The notes under the pieces were generated by a model, which saw only the letters and a list, made by a program, of their open reading frames with translations, searched no databases and was not told where the DNA came from. Positions 5,628-13,020 of a stretch of DNA of 13,740 nucleotides are shown here, piece after piece; position 1 is the first letter of the stretch, and each line of letters opens with the position of its first letter. This stretch comes from Pseudomonadota bacterium (GTDB lineage Bacteria > Pseudomonadota > Gammaproteobacteria > Burkholderiales > Thiobacillaceae). The DNA is taken from assembly GCA_021780975.1 (NCBI GenBank), contig JAJXXS010000374.1, positions 1-13,740 on the forward strand. Reading direction: 5' to 3'. Position numbers and translations under genes: made by a program.

Positions 5628-8600
5628 TCCGCAGGCTCATGCAGTGGTGCTTGGAGAATCGCGGCCTTACGGTGTTCGCCAGCCTCGCGCTGGTGGCGGC
5701 AGGCGTGCTCGCCGTGCTCAACATTCCGCTAGAGGCCATCCCCGACATTTCTCCGACCCAGGTCATCGTCAAAACCTCCTATCCGGGGCAGGCGCCCCAG
5801 GTGGTGCAGGACCAGGTGACTTATCCGCTGGAGACGACGCTGCAATCGGTGCCCGGCGCGCAGGCCGTGCGGGGCTATTCCATGTTCGGCGATTCCTATG
5901 TCTACGTGATCTTCCAGGACGGCACCAACATCCGCGAGGCGCGCAATTTGGTGCTGCAATACCTGAGCCAGGTGCAATCCCGCTTGCCGCCAGGCGTGAC
6001 CCCGGTGCTGGGGCCGGACAGCTCGGGGGTGGACTGGATCTACGAATACGCCGTCACCGACCCCGGCGGCACCCTCAATCTGGCCCAGCTCACCACCTTG
6101 CAGAACTGGTTTCTCAAATACCAGTTGCAAGGCATTCGCGGTGTGGCGGAAGTCGCCACCGTGGGCGGCATGGTGCAGGAATACCAGGTGGTGGTGGACC
6201 CTCAGAAACTGCTGGCCTATGACCTGACCTTGCCCCAGGTGGAAGCAGCCATTCGCGCTGCCAACGGCGAGACCAGCGGCTCGGTGGTGGATTTGGGGGA
6301 TACAAGCTATATGGTGCGCACCACCGGCTACATCCGCTCGCTTGCCGATCTTGAGAGCGCGCCGCTGGCGGTGCGCAGCGACGTGCCCATCACCCTGCGC
6401 GACGTGGCGCGCGTGCAGTTGGGGCCGGAACTGCCCAACAGCGTGGCCGATTTGAACGGTCAGGGGCAGGTGGTGGGCGGCATCGTCATGATGAACCAGG
6501 GCGGCAATGCCTATGCGCTCATCCAGAAAATCGAGGCCAGGCTGAAAGACATCGCACCCTCGCTGCCCGCGGGGGTGAAGATCGTTACCACCTATAGCCA
6601 GGCGCCGTTGATCGAGCGCAGCGTGCGCACCCTGGCGGAGAAGTTGGTCGAGGAATCGCTGGCGGTGGCTTTGGTGTCGCTCCTGTTTCTGCTGCGTGCG
6701 CGCTCGGCCCTGGTTGCCATCGTCGCCTTGCCGCTGGGCGTGCTGGCGGCGTTTCTGGTCATGTGGCTGCAGGACATTCCCGCCAACATCATGTCGCTGG
6801 GCGGCATCGCCATCGCCATCGGCGCCATGGTGGACGCTGCCGTGGTGATGATCGAGAACATGCACAAGCATCTCGAACAGAGCCCGCACGCCGATCCGTG
6901 GGCACTGGCCACCGCCGCGGCATCTGAGGTGGGGCCGGCGCTGTTCTTTTCGCTGCTCATCATCGCCGTCTCCTTTCTGCCGGTGTTCGCCCTGGGCGGT
7001 GAGGAGGGCAAGCTGTTCCGCCCGCTGGCCTATACCAAGACCTATTCCATGGCCGCCGCAGCGATCCTGTCGGTGACGCTGGTGCCCCTGCTCATGGCCT
7101 GGTTCATCCGCGGGCGCATTCTGGCGGAAGACAGGAACCCGCTCAATCGCATGTTAGTGTCGCTCTACCGGCCCGCTATCCAGTTGGTGCTGCGCGCCCC
7201 CTGGCTCATGGTATTGCTGGGCACGCTGCTCACCGCCAGCCTGTATTTCCCGTGGCAGCGTTTGGGCTCGGAATTCATGCCGCCGCTCAACGAAGGCACG
7301 CTGCTGTACATGCCCATCACCCAGGATCCTTCGGTCTCCATCGGCCAGGCCGGTGCGCTGTTACAGCTGACCGACCGCATCCTCAAGAGCTTTCCCGAAG
7401 TAGAAACGGTGTTCGGCAAGGCCGGACGCGCGCAGACGGCGACCGACCCGGCACCCATCTCCATGTTCGAGACCGCGGTCGCGCTCTCGAACCCGGACAA
7501 ATGGCCGCCGGGCACCACTCTGCACGGTTTGCAGAAGAAGATGAACCGCGCGCTGCAAATACCCGGGCTGTCCAATACCTGGACCCAGCCTATCAAGGGG
7601 CGCGTGGACATGCTCACCACCGGCCTGCAGACACCGCTGGGCATCAAGGTGGCCGGCCCCGACCTGGCCACTTTGAACCGTCTGGGGCAGGATATCCAGC
7701 GGGTGTTGTGGGGTGTTCCCGGCACGCAGAATGCCTATGCCGCCAAGGTCACTGGCGGGCGCTATATCGTGGTGGACACCGACCGCGCGGCCGCTGCCCG
7801 CTACGGGCTGTCCGTGGCGGACGTGAACCGTTTCGTGGAGACGGCCTTAGGCGGCGAAGTGCTCACGACCGCAGTGAATGGCGTCGAGCGCTTTCCCGTC
7901 AACCTGCGCTATCCGCGCGATCTGCGCCAGTCGCTGCACAGCCTGATGGCAGGGCGCATCGCCACGCCCCAAGGCAGCCAGATTCCGCTCGCCCAGGTCG
8001 CGCAACTGCGCATCGAAGGCTGCCCGTCCATGCTCACCAGCGACAACACCCAACTCAACAGCTGGATATACATCGACCTCAAGCCCGGTGTCAGCATCGG
8101 AGCCTATGTGGACGACGCCAAGGGGGCCATAGCCAAGGCCCTGGCGCTGCCCTCGGGCTACACCCTGTCATGGGTCGGCCAATATCAGGTGATGGAGCAC
8201 GCCGCCAAGCGTCTGGAACTGGTGATCCCAGCGGTGATCGCCCTGATCGGCCTGCTGCTCTATTTCAACTTCAAGAACTGGGTGGAAGTGGCCATCATCC
8301 TGCTCACGCTGCCGCTCTCGCTGGTGGGCGGCCTGTGGCTGGTTTATGCGCTGGGCTACAAGCTGTCCGTGGCGGTGGCGGTGGGCTTCATCGCTCTCGC
8401 CGGCGTGGCGGCGGAGTTCGGCGTGGTCATGCTGCTGTATCTGGACCAGGCGGTGCACAGGCGCCAGCAGCGCGGCGAACTGCGAGACTGGCGCGAGCTG
8501 AAGCTGGCCATCACCGAAGGCACCCTGCTACGCCTGCGCCCCATGAACATGACGTTCGCCATCGTCATCGGCGGCCTGCTGCCCATCATGTTCAGCCACG

Positions 8601-8734
8601 GCACCGGGGCGGATGTGATGAAGCGCATCGCCGCGCCCATGGTGGGCGGGATGGTCACCGCTGGTGTTCTCGCCTTGCTGGTGCTCCCCGCCGTGTACGC
8701 CCTGTGGCAGAAACGGCGGCTGGGCCTGCAATGA
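5624..8734 (+). CDS. cusA: CusA-like Cu(I)/Ag(I) RND efflux pump
   Basis: This 1036-residue inner-membrane transporter is a full-length heavy-metal RND pump that uses the proton gradient to drive metal out through CusB/CusC. The three periplasmic methionines that bind Cu(I)/Ag(I) in E. coli CusA are conserved here as M563 (LLYMP), M614 (APISMFET) and M663 (VDMLTTG). Proton-relay acids are present in the fourth transmembrane segment (D404 and E411 in VDAAVVMIEN) and near the C-terminus (E931 in VAAEFGVV). The TM4 signature is the monovalent-cation type, unlike the CzcA-type GIIVDGAV, which argues against Zn/Co/Cd. GGAGG lies 9 nt before the ATG, which overlaps the cusB stop. The ORF reading upstream of 5624 is in another frame of cusB and is rejected. 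Confidence 0.96.
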   Translation: MIRRLMQWCLENRGLTVFASLALVAAGVLAVLNIPLEAIPDISPTQVIVKTSYPGQAPQVVQDQVTYPLETTLQSVPGAQAVRGYSMFGDSYVYVIFQDGTNIREARNLVLQYLSQVQSRLPPGVTPVLGPDSSGVDWIYEYAVTDPGGTLNLAQLTTLQNWFLKYQLQGIRGVAEVATVGGMVQEYQVVVDPQKLLAYDLTLPQVEAAIRAANGETSGSVVDLGDTSYMVRTTGYIRSLADLESAPLAVRSDVPITLRDVARVQLGPELPNSVADLNGQGQVVGGIVMMNQGGNAYALIQKIEARLKDIAPSLPAGVKIVTTYSQAPLIERSVRTLAEKLVEESLAVALVSLLFLLRARSALVAIVALPLGVLAAFLVMWLQDIPANIMSLGGIAIAIGAMVDAAVVMIENMHKHLEQSPHADPWALATAAASEVGPALFFSLLIIAVSFLPVFALGGEEGKLFRPLAYTKTYSMAAAAILSVTLVPLLMAWFIRGRILAEDRNPLNRMLVSLYRPAIQLVLRAPWLMVLLGTLLTASLYFPWQRLGSEFMPPLNEGTLLYMPITQDPSVSIGQAGALLQLTDRILKSFPEVETVFGKAGRAQTATDPAPISMFETAVALSNPDKWPPGTTLHGLQKKMNRALQIPGLSNTWTQPIKGRVDMLTTGLQTPLGIKVAGPDLATLNRLGQDIQRVLWGVPGTQNAYAAKVTGGRYIVVDTDRAAAARYGLSVADVNRFVETALGGEVLTTAVNGVERFPVNLRYPRDLRQSLHSLMAGRIATPQGSQIPLAQVAQLRIEGCPSMLTSDNTQLNSWIYIDLKPGVSIGAYVDDAKGAIAKALALPSGYTLSWVGQYQVMEHAAKRLELVIPAVIALIGLLLYFNFKNWVEVAIILLTLPLSLVGGLWLVYALGYKLSVAVAVGFIALAGVAAEFGVVMLLYLDQAVHRRQQRGELRDWRELKLAITEGTLLRLRPMNMTFAIVIGGLLPIMFSHGTGADVMKRIAAPMVGGMVTAGVLALLVLPAVYALWQKRRLGLQ

Positions 8735-8862
8735 CGCATCGTCATTTCCCAACAGAGACCGAGAGGATGGCCGCCCAGCGTATCAAACGGTGCAGTTCAG
8801 CCATCGACGACGATCATGGCTTCGAGCCGGCCGCGTCACGGGATTTTGGGTTGATTTTTTGA
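8731..8862 (+). CDS. Possible 43-residue coupled small ORF between cusA and cusF
   Basis: An ATG overlapping the cusA stop (ATGA at 8731-8734) opens a 43-codon frame, repeating the junction style of cusC/cusB and cusB/cusA. The product starts MTHRHF, is hydrophilic, has no signal peptide and contains a DDDHG stretch at 27-31. No family is recognised. It fills most of the 141-nt gap before cusF and ends 13 nt before the cusF start. It may be a genuine small protein, or only a device that carries ribosomes to cusF. No independent ribosome binding site is seen. Confidence 0.3.
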   Translation: MTHRHFPTETERMAAQRIKRCSSAIDDDHGFEPAASRDFGLIF

Positions 8863-8875
8863 TGAAAGGACTTTC

Positions 8876-9238
8876 ATGAAACACATGCAACTCGCGCTTC
8901 TCCTGGCCGGTGCGCTGGCACTGCCGGCCCATGCGGCCATGGACAACATGCCCGGCATGGGTGATGCGCACCATGCGGCCAGTAAACCTCATCAGGATCC
9001 CGCGGACCCGTCGTTCATGGCCCACGGCAAGCTCAACCGTATCGACGCCGAGGCAGGCACGGTCAACATCACACACGGGCCCATCCAGGCCCTCCACTGG
9101 CCCGGCATGACCATGGCTTTCCGTGTGGAGGACAAGTCTTCGCTCAAGGGCCTTAGAGCGGGTGACGAGGTGAATTTCGATCTCGCGAAAGGGCCGGGTG
9201 GGAGCTACGTCATTTCCCGGATTGCCGAAGCGAAATGA
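8876..9238 (+). CDS. cusF: CusF-like periplasmic Cu(I)/Ag(I) metallochaperone
   Basis: This 120-residue protein has a signal peptide (1-20, ending PAHA), a Met/His-rich linker (21-40, with MDNMPGM and DAHH) and a CusF beta-barrel domain (about 48-120). The unusual Cu(I) site of CusF is intact: H67 (THGPI), W75 and the MTM pair M78 and M80 (HWPGMTM), where tryptophan covers the metal by a cation-pi contact. It binds Cu(I)/Ag(I) in the periplasm and passes it to CusB. AAAGGA lies 5 nt before the ATG. It is the last gene of the operon, as in cusDCBAF; in E. coli cusF instead sits between C and B. The Met/His linker may bind extra metal. Confidence 0.93.
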   Translation: MKHMQLALLLAGALALPAHAAMDNMPGMGDAHHAASKPHQDPADPSFMAHGKLNRIDAEAGTVNITHGPIQALHWPGMTMAFRVEDKSSLKGLRAGDEVNFDLAKGPGGSYVISRIAEAK

Positions 9239-9267
9239 TCGGCAACCGCAATACCCTGTGCAAAGCA

Positions 9268-9301
9268 ACTCGGGCTTGTTAACCCTAGTGTATCAAGGTT
9301 A
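9268..9301 (+). promoter_or_regulatory. Overlapping dyads, possible metal-regulated promoter
   Basis: Two dyads overlap in this 81-nt gap: an imperfect one spanning 9268-9289 (ACTcGGG with CCCtAGT) and TAACC (9280-9284) / GGTTA (9297-9301). TTGTTA at 9276-9281 could be a -35, but no convincing -10 lies at the right distance. The AAGGTTA half-site is reminiscent of operators of Cu- or Pb-sensing MerR relatives. The first dyad may instead be a weak terminator of the cus transcript. Confidence 0.3.
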
Positions 9302-9319
9302 GGACTAAGGAGGCGAACG

Positions 9320-9559
9320 ATGGGGAATTTCGGCTGGGGAATGATGGGAGGCTGGGGCGGGTTCGGCTGGTTGTGGATGGTGTTGTGGTGGGCGTTGATC
9401 GTTGCCGGGAGCGTGGTCCTCGTGCGGTGGTTTTCCGCACGGGCTGCCGAGGATGAGAAATCCCGGGGAAAAGCCCTCGACCTTCTCAAGGAACGCTTTG
9501 CCCGCGGGGAATTGGACCAGGAAACCTACGAACGAATGCGGCGGGATCTGGAGCAGTGA
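9320..9559 (+). CDS. Small membrane protein with C-terminal SHOCT domain
   Basis: This 79-residue protein starts with a Gly/Trp/Met-rich stretch (MGNFGWGMMGGWGG), continues into one transmembrane helix (about 17-38) and ends in a SHOCT domain (about 50-79: ALDLLKERFARGELDQETYERM). SHOCT is a short oligomerisation or interaction module of unknown chemistry. Such one-helix SHOCT proteins are frequent beside copper and heavy-metal genes, but their role is not established. The start has an excellent TAAGGAGG 6 nt upstream. It lies 81 nt after cusF and 124 nt before the ArsR-rhodanese gene, so it may have its own promoter. The N-terminal Met residues could contact Cu(I); this is speculation. Confidence 0.85.
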   Translation: MGNFGWGMMGGWGGFGWLWMVLWWALIVAGSVVLVRWFSARAAEDEKSRGKALDLLKERFARGELDQETYERMRRDLEQ

Positions 9560-9630
9560 TTTCGTGCCTCGCTGCGAAGGGCTTCCGGCATGCCCCCAAC
9601 GACTGTCGTCGATAAATCCATTGGCTGCAT

Positions 9631-9659
9631 TTGACTTGCCCACAATTGGCGCATATTCT
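9631..9659 (+). promoter_or_regulatory. Sigma70 promoter of the persulfide operon
   Basis: TTGACT (9631-9636) and TATTCT (9654-9659) are separated by 17 bp. A start point near 9666 would give a leader of about 18 nt before the ATG at 9684. The -10 runs into the palindrome described next, so a bound repressor would cover the start site. Confidence 0.72.
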
Positions 9660-9672
9660 AACAACCGTTAGA
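9657..9672 (+). promoter_or_regulatory. Probable ArsR-family operator
   Basis: TCTAAC (9657-9662) and GTTAGA (9667-9672) are perfect 6-bp inverted arms around AACC. The site overlaps the -10 and the predicted transcription start and lies 11 nt before the ArsR-rhodanese gene. Size, position and AT-rich flanks fit an autoregulated ArsR-type repressor of the BigR/SqrR kind. Confidence 0.65.
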
Positions 9673-9683
9673 GTAATAGTGTA

Positions 9684-10364
9684 ATGGCTGCAATGAAAAA
9701 ATCAGGTCGCGAAATCAAGAATCTTCTGTATGAGCAGGTCGCCCGCATAGGCAAGGCCGCCTCCAGCCCGAAGCGCTTGGAACTCATCGAGATTCTTTGC
9801 CAGGGGGAGAAGAATGTCGACGAACTGGCCGGCGCCGCGGAGATCAGCGTCAAGCTGGCAAGCGCCCATCTCAAAGAGTTGAAGGCTGCGCGCCTGGTGG
9901 AAGGTCGACGAGAAGGCAAGAACATCTTTTATCGCCTGGTGGACAGCCAGGTGGCCGATCTGTGGGTGATGCTGCGTGCCCTGGCCGAGGAACGCCTCTT
10001 GGAACTGCAAGCGGCCATGCGCGAACTGGTGTCGCGCCCGGAAGAGCTTTATGCGGTGGGTGGCAAGCAACTGCTCGCCCAGGCCAAGCGCGGCGAAGTG
10101 CTGGTGCTCGACGTGCGCCCGGCCGACGAATACGAGACGGCACACCTGCCGTACGCGCGCTCCATTCCGCTGGCGGAACTCAAGAGCCGTCTCGACGAAA
10201 TTCCCACCGGCAAACCTGTGGTGGCCTATTGCCGCGGCCCGTTCTGCCTCATGGCCAGGGAAGCGGTCGACCTGCTCACCCGGCGCGGGCGTCAGGCCGT
10301 GCGCATGGAGGTGGGCGTGGCGGAATGGCGCTCACAGGGCCTGCCGCTGGCAACGGGCGAATAA
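9684..10364 (+). CDS. ArsR-family repressor fused to a rhodanese domain
   Basis: This 226-residue fusion has an ArsR winged helix-turn-helix (about 15-90, with recognition region ISVKLASAHLKEL and wing GRREGKNIFYRL), a linking helix (91-118) and a rhodanese domain (about 120-224). The active-site loop is CRGPFC, with C183 the likely persulfide-carrying cysteine and C188 nearby. In BigR/SqrR-type sulfide sensors two cysteines within the ArsR fold react; here only C39 (EILCQGE) is in that half and the following helix has none. Sensing may therefore use the rhodanese cysteines. It likely represses its own operon from the palindrome 11 nt upstream, being released by persulfides. ATG 9684 is used; ATG 9693 is possible, and neither has a clear Shine-Dalgarno. 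Persulfide dioxygenase follows after 34 nt. Confidence 0.9.
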   Translation: MAAMKKSGREIKNLLYEQVARIGKAASSPKRLELIEILCQGEKNVDELAGAAEISVKLASAHLKELKAARLVEGRREGKNIFYRLVDSQVADLWVMLRALAEERLLELQAAMRELVSRPEELYAVGGKQLLAQAKRGEVLVLDVRPADEYETAHLPYARSIPLAELKSRLDEIPTGKPVVAYCRGPFCLMAREAVDLLTRRGRQAVRMEVGVAEWRSQGLPLATGE

Positions 10365-10398
10365 CGGCCCGCAAGACTCGTTCGATAAGGAGACAGCC

Positions 10399-11130
10399 AT
10401 GTTTTTTCGCCAACTGCTGGCCAAGGATGCCACCCTCTCATATTTCTTCGGCTGCGGCTCCTGCCATGTCGGGGTTGCCGTGGACCCGGTGTTGGGCGAC
10501 GAGGACTGGTTCGTCAATGAAGCTGCGAAACAGGACGTGAAGATCACCCACGTCATCGACACCCATGTGCATGCCGACCATTATTCCGGCGGCCGCGCAC
10601 TCGCCGAGAAAACCGGAGCGGCGTATTGCCTGCATGAGTCCAACGCCGGTCGCGTGAAATACCCCTTCGAGCCCCTGAAGGACAGCCAGCGCATCAATGT
10701 GGGCAACGTCTACATCGACGTGCTGCACACCCCCGGCCACACGCCGGACTCCATCAGTCTGCTGGTCACCGACAAGCGCCGCGCCGAAGCCCCCTGGTTT
10801 GTGCTCACCGGCGACACGCTATTCGTCGGCAGCGCCGGGCGTCCCGACCTGGCGGGCCAGGAAGCCGAGATGGCGGGGCAGATCTACGACACGCTGCACG
10901 GGCGCCTGATGGCCCTGCCGTCCGAAGTCGAGCTCTATCCCGGACACACCTCCGGCAGCGCCTGCGGGGCGGGCATCTCAGGCAAGCCGGCTTCCACCAT
11001 CGGCTTCGAGAAGCGCTGGAATCCCATGCTGGCGATGAGCCGGGATGCCTTCATCACAGCACTGACGCGTGACATTCCGCCCCGCCCCGCGGAGATGGAC
11101 CGCATGGTGGCCTATAACCTGGGGCGTTGA
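10399..11130 (+). CDS. Persulfide dioxygenase, ETHE1-like metallo-beta-lactamase fold
   Basis: This 243-residue cytoplasmic enzyme most likely oxidises glutathione persulfide with O2 to sulfite and glutathione using one iron. The metallo-beta-lactamase motif THVHADH gives H56, H58, D60 and H61; the other ligands are H114 (TPGHT), D139 (LTGDTL) and H183 (YPGHTSG). ETHE1/persulfide dioxygenase features follow: GRPD at 147-150 and a length near 240. C19 and C22 (GCGSCH) near the N-terminus are a possible additional thiol site. AAGGAG lies 6 nt before the ATG. The neighbours, an ArsR-rhodanese regulator and an exported rhodanese, strongly support sulfane-sulfur chemistry over a glyoxalase II role, the main alternative for this fold. 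Confidence 0.9.
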   Translation: MFFRQLLAKDATLSYFFGCGSCHVGVAVDPVLGDEDWFVNEAAKQDVKITHVIDTHVHADHYSGGRALAEKTGAAYCLHESNAGRVKYPFEPLKDSQRINVGNVYIDVLHTPGHTPDSISLLVTDKRRAEAPWFVLTGDTLFVGSAGRPDLAGQEAEMAGQIYDTLHGRLMALPSEVELYPGHTSGSACGAGISGKPASTIGFEKRWNPMLAMSRDAFITALTRDIPPRPAEMDRMVAYNLGR

Positions 11131-11191
11131 GCGTCCCGTCACATTCTTGCCAGACGACGGCCCAGCGGGCCGCCGCCGAGGAAACACAACG

Positions 11192-12508
11192 ATGAAACAC
11201 AGTGTCGCGGCGCATGCCGAGATGGCCTACGTGCAGGGCATCCGCGCCAATCTCGGGCAGTTCGTCCAGCAGATGATCCAGGTGTTCTTCGTCGGTCTGG
11301 TGATCGGCATGGAGCGCAACGTGCTGCCGGTGGTGGCAAGCGAGGATTTTGGGGTGCCCAAGACCTCGTTCCTCTATCTCATGTCGTTTGTGATCTCCTT
11401 CGGATTCGTCAAAGGCATCCTCAACTTTGTCGCCGGGCGCCTGTCCGAACGCATCGGCCGCAAGACCGTGCTGCTCATGGGCTGGATCGCCGCGCTGCCC
11501 ATACCCTTCCTCATCTATTACGCGCCGACCTGGGGCTGGGTGGTGGCTGCCAACGTGTTCCTGGGCATCAACCAGGGATTTGCCTGGAGCATGACCGTCA
11601 CCAGCAAGGTCGACATCACTCGCGCCGAGCAGCGCGGTTTCGCCACCGGCGTCAACGAATTCGCCGGCTATGCCGCCGTGGCGGTGGCAGGCGTGGCCAC
11701 AGGCTACCTGAGCCATCTCTACGGTCCGCGCCCGGCGCTCCTGTGGTTCGCCCTGGCGGTAATCCTGCTGGCCTTCGCCTGGGCGCTCCTGTTCGTGCGC
11801 GAGACGCTGCCCTGGGCCAAGGCGGAAAGTCGCCGCCATGCCGACGGCAGCCATCGCGGACCGCGCCCGCGCTTTCCGCGGGGCGTTCCCGATCATCCGG
11901 GAACCTGGGAAGTCTTCAAGCTGGTGTCCTTCCGCCACCCGACGTTCTCCGCGCTGTGCCAGGCGGGCACCGCCAACAAAGTGGCTGACGCCTTGCTGTG
12001 GGTCCTGTTTCCGCTGTTTCTCCATCACCGCGGCCTGAGCGTCGTGCAGATCGGCTGGATCACCGGGGTATACGGCATGGTGTGGGGCGCCTCGCAATTG
12101 TGGACCGGACCGCTGTCCGATCGGATCGGCCGCAAGATGCCCATTGTCATCGGTTTGTGGCTGCTGGCGGCGGGGATCACCATGGTCGCCGTAGTCTCGG
12201 GGCTTGCCGCCTGGGCCATTGCCGCCGCGGTGATGGGGGTGGGCATGGCGCTGCTTTACCCCAACCTCATCGCCGCAGTGGCCGACATCTCCCACCCTAA
12301 CTGGCGAGGGTCCGCCCTGGGGGTCTACCGCTACTGGCGCGACACGGGCTATGCCTTGGGCGCCATTGCCCTGGGTGTCGTGGCGCAGTTGGCCGAGGGC
12401 ATCGAGGCGGCGTTCTGGTTCACCGCCGCAGTGCTGCTCGTGTCCGGCGCCTGGATGCTGCTGCGCGCCGAAGAAACCCATCCGCGTCTCAACCCCGCTG
12501 ACGATTGA
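11192..12508 (+). CDS. MFS transporter of unknown substrate in persulfide operon
   Basis: This 438-residue protein has about 12 hydrophobic helices in two halves joined by a polar loop (about 208-245). The MFS motif A occurs twice as expected: GRLSERIGRKT (82-92) after the second helix and GPLSDRIGRKM (306-316) in the second half. Polar or charged residues lie in or near membrane segments (E41 and R42, K74, E156). The substrate cannot be read from sequence. Its place between persulfide dioxygenase and an exported rhodanese suggests export of sulfite, thiosulfate or another sulfur product, but this is inference. GAGG precedes the ATG by about 10 nt; the ORF extends upstream into the previous gene and that part is not used. 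Confidence 0.85.
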   Translation: MKHSVAAHAEMAYVQGIRANLGQFVQQMIQVFFVGLVIGMERNVLPVVASEDFGVPKTSFLYLMSFVISFGFVKGILNFVAGRLSERIGRKTVLLMGWIAALPIPFLIYYAPTWGWVVAANVFLGINQGFAWSMTVTSKVDITRAEQRGFATGVNEFAGYAAVAVAGVATGYLSHLYGPRPALLWFALAVILLAFAWALLFVRETLPWAKAESRRHADGSHRGPRPRFPRGVPDHPGTWEVFKLVSFRHPTFSALCQAGTANKVADALLWVLFPLFLHHRGLSVVQIGWITGVYGMVWGASQLWTGPLSDRIGRKMPIVIGLWLLAAGITMVAVVSGLAAWAIAAAVMGVGMALLYPNLIAAVADISHPNWRGSALGVYRYWRDTGYALGAIALGVVAQLAEGIEAAFWFTAAVLLVSGAWMLLRAEETHPRLNPADD

Positions 12509-12538
12509 CGCTGCTTCACCCGCTTGGAAGGAACCCCC

Positions 12539-12994
12539 ATGAACAAGGCGCTGCTTGTCCTGTCCGCCGGTCTGGCTTTTCTGGCCGCGCCTGCCTGGTC
12601 GGCAGAGAACGCCGCCGTCGTCGATGCCATCGCCGAGTACATGGACTTCAACGAATACGGCAGCAGCCTGATCTTGCCGGAACAGATTCCGCAGGCAGAC
12701 TGGAAGAAGATCTTCATCGTGGACGCACGCGATACCGACCAATACGCCAAGGAGCACATTCCCGGCGCGGTCAACATCGAATGGCGCCGGGTTGTGGCGC
12801 GCCGCGCGGAGTTGCCGAAAGACCGCATGGTGGTCATGTATTGCAACACCGGCTCGCTGTCTGCCCAGGCGGTATTCGCTCTGCGTCTGCTGGGATACGA
12901 CAACGTGAAAGTGCTGCAGGACGGCATCGAAGGCTGGAAAGCCAAGGGCGGCTTCGAGGCCTATGCCCGCGCCAGCAAACCGGCCGGATCCTGA
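12539..12994 (+). CDS. Exported single-domain rhodanese
   Basis: This 151-residue protein has a signal peptide (1-22, ending PAWSA) and one rhodanese domain (about 45-142). Landmarks are VDARDTDQYAKEHIPGAVNI (61-80), the active-site cysteine C102 in YCNTGSLSA, and the closing LQDGIEGWKAKGG. It should act in the periplasm as a sulfurtransferase, for example between thiosulfate or persulfides and thiols or cyanide. The acceptor is unknown. GGAAGGA is 6 nt before the ATG, and the gap from the MFS gene is 30 nt. With the ArsR fusion it gives the operon one cytoplasmic and one periplasmic rhodanese, on either side of the membrane spanned by the MFS protein. Confidence 0.9.
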   Translation: MNKALLVLSAGLAFLAAPAWSAENAAVVDAIAEYMDFNEYGSSLILPEQIPQADWKKIFIVDARDTDQYAKEHIPGAVNIEWRRVVARRAELPKDRMVVMYCNTGSLSAQAVFALRLLGYDNVKVLQDGIEGWKAKGGFEAYARASKPAGS

Positions 12995-13020
12995 TTCGGC
13001 AACCCAGGTCCGGCCTCCCG

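Noticed and set aside
5729..6889. 386-residue minus-strand ORF opposite cusA
   Set aside because: Shadow of cusA with His/Arg/Gln-rich composition and no recognisable family.
7252..8730. Long second plus-strand frame inside cusA
   Set aside because: Composition is that of an out-of-frame translation; only its tail from 8731 was kept, as a low-confidence small ORF.
3037..8734. Zn/Co/Cd (Czc) assignment for the RND pump
   Set aside because: The three Cu/Ag methionines, the monovalent-type TM4 motif and a CusF gene with H-W-M-M ligands all favour Cus.
9599..9609. ACGAC-T-GTCGT palindrome as terminator
   Set aside because: A one-base centre cannot form a normal hairpin loop and no T-run follows.
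10399..11130. Glyoxalase II or beta-lactamase assignment
   Set aside because: The GRPD motif, length and rhodanese neighbours fit persulfide dioxygenase better.
11054..12757. 567-residue minus-strand ORF opposite the MFS gene
   Set aside because: Spans several real genes in antisense and has no domain; MFS and rhodanese frames are clear.
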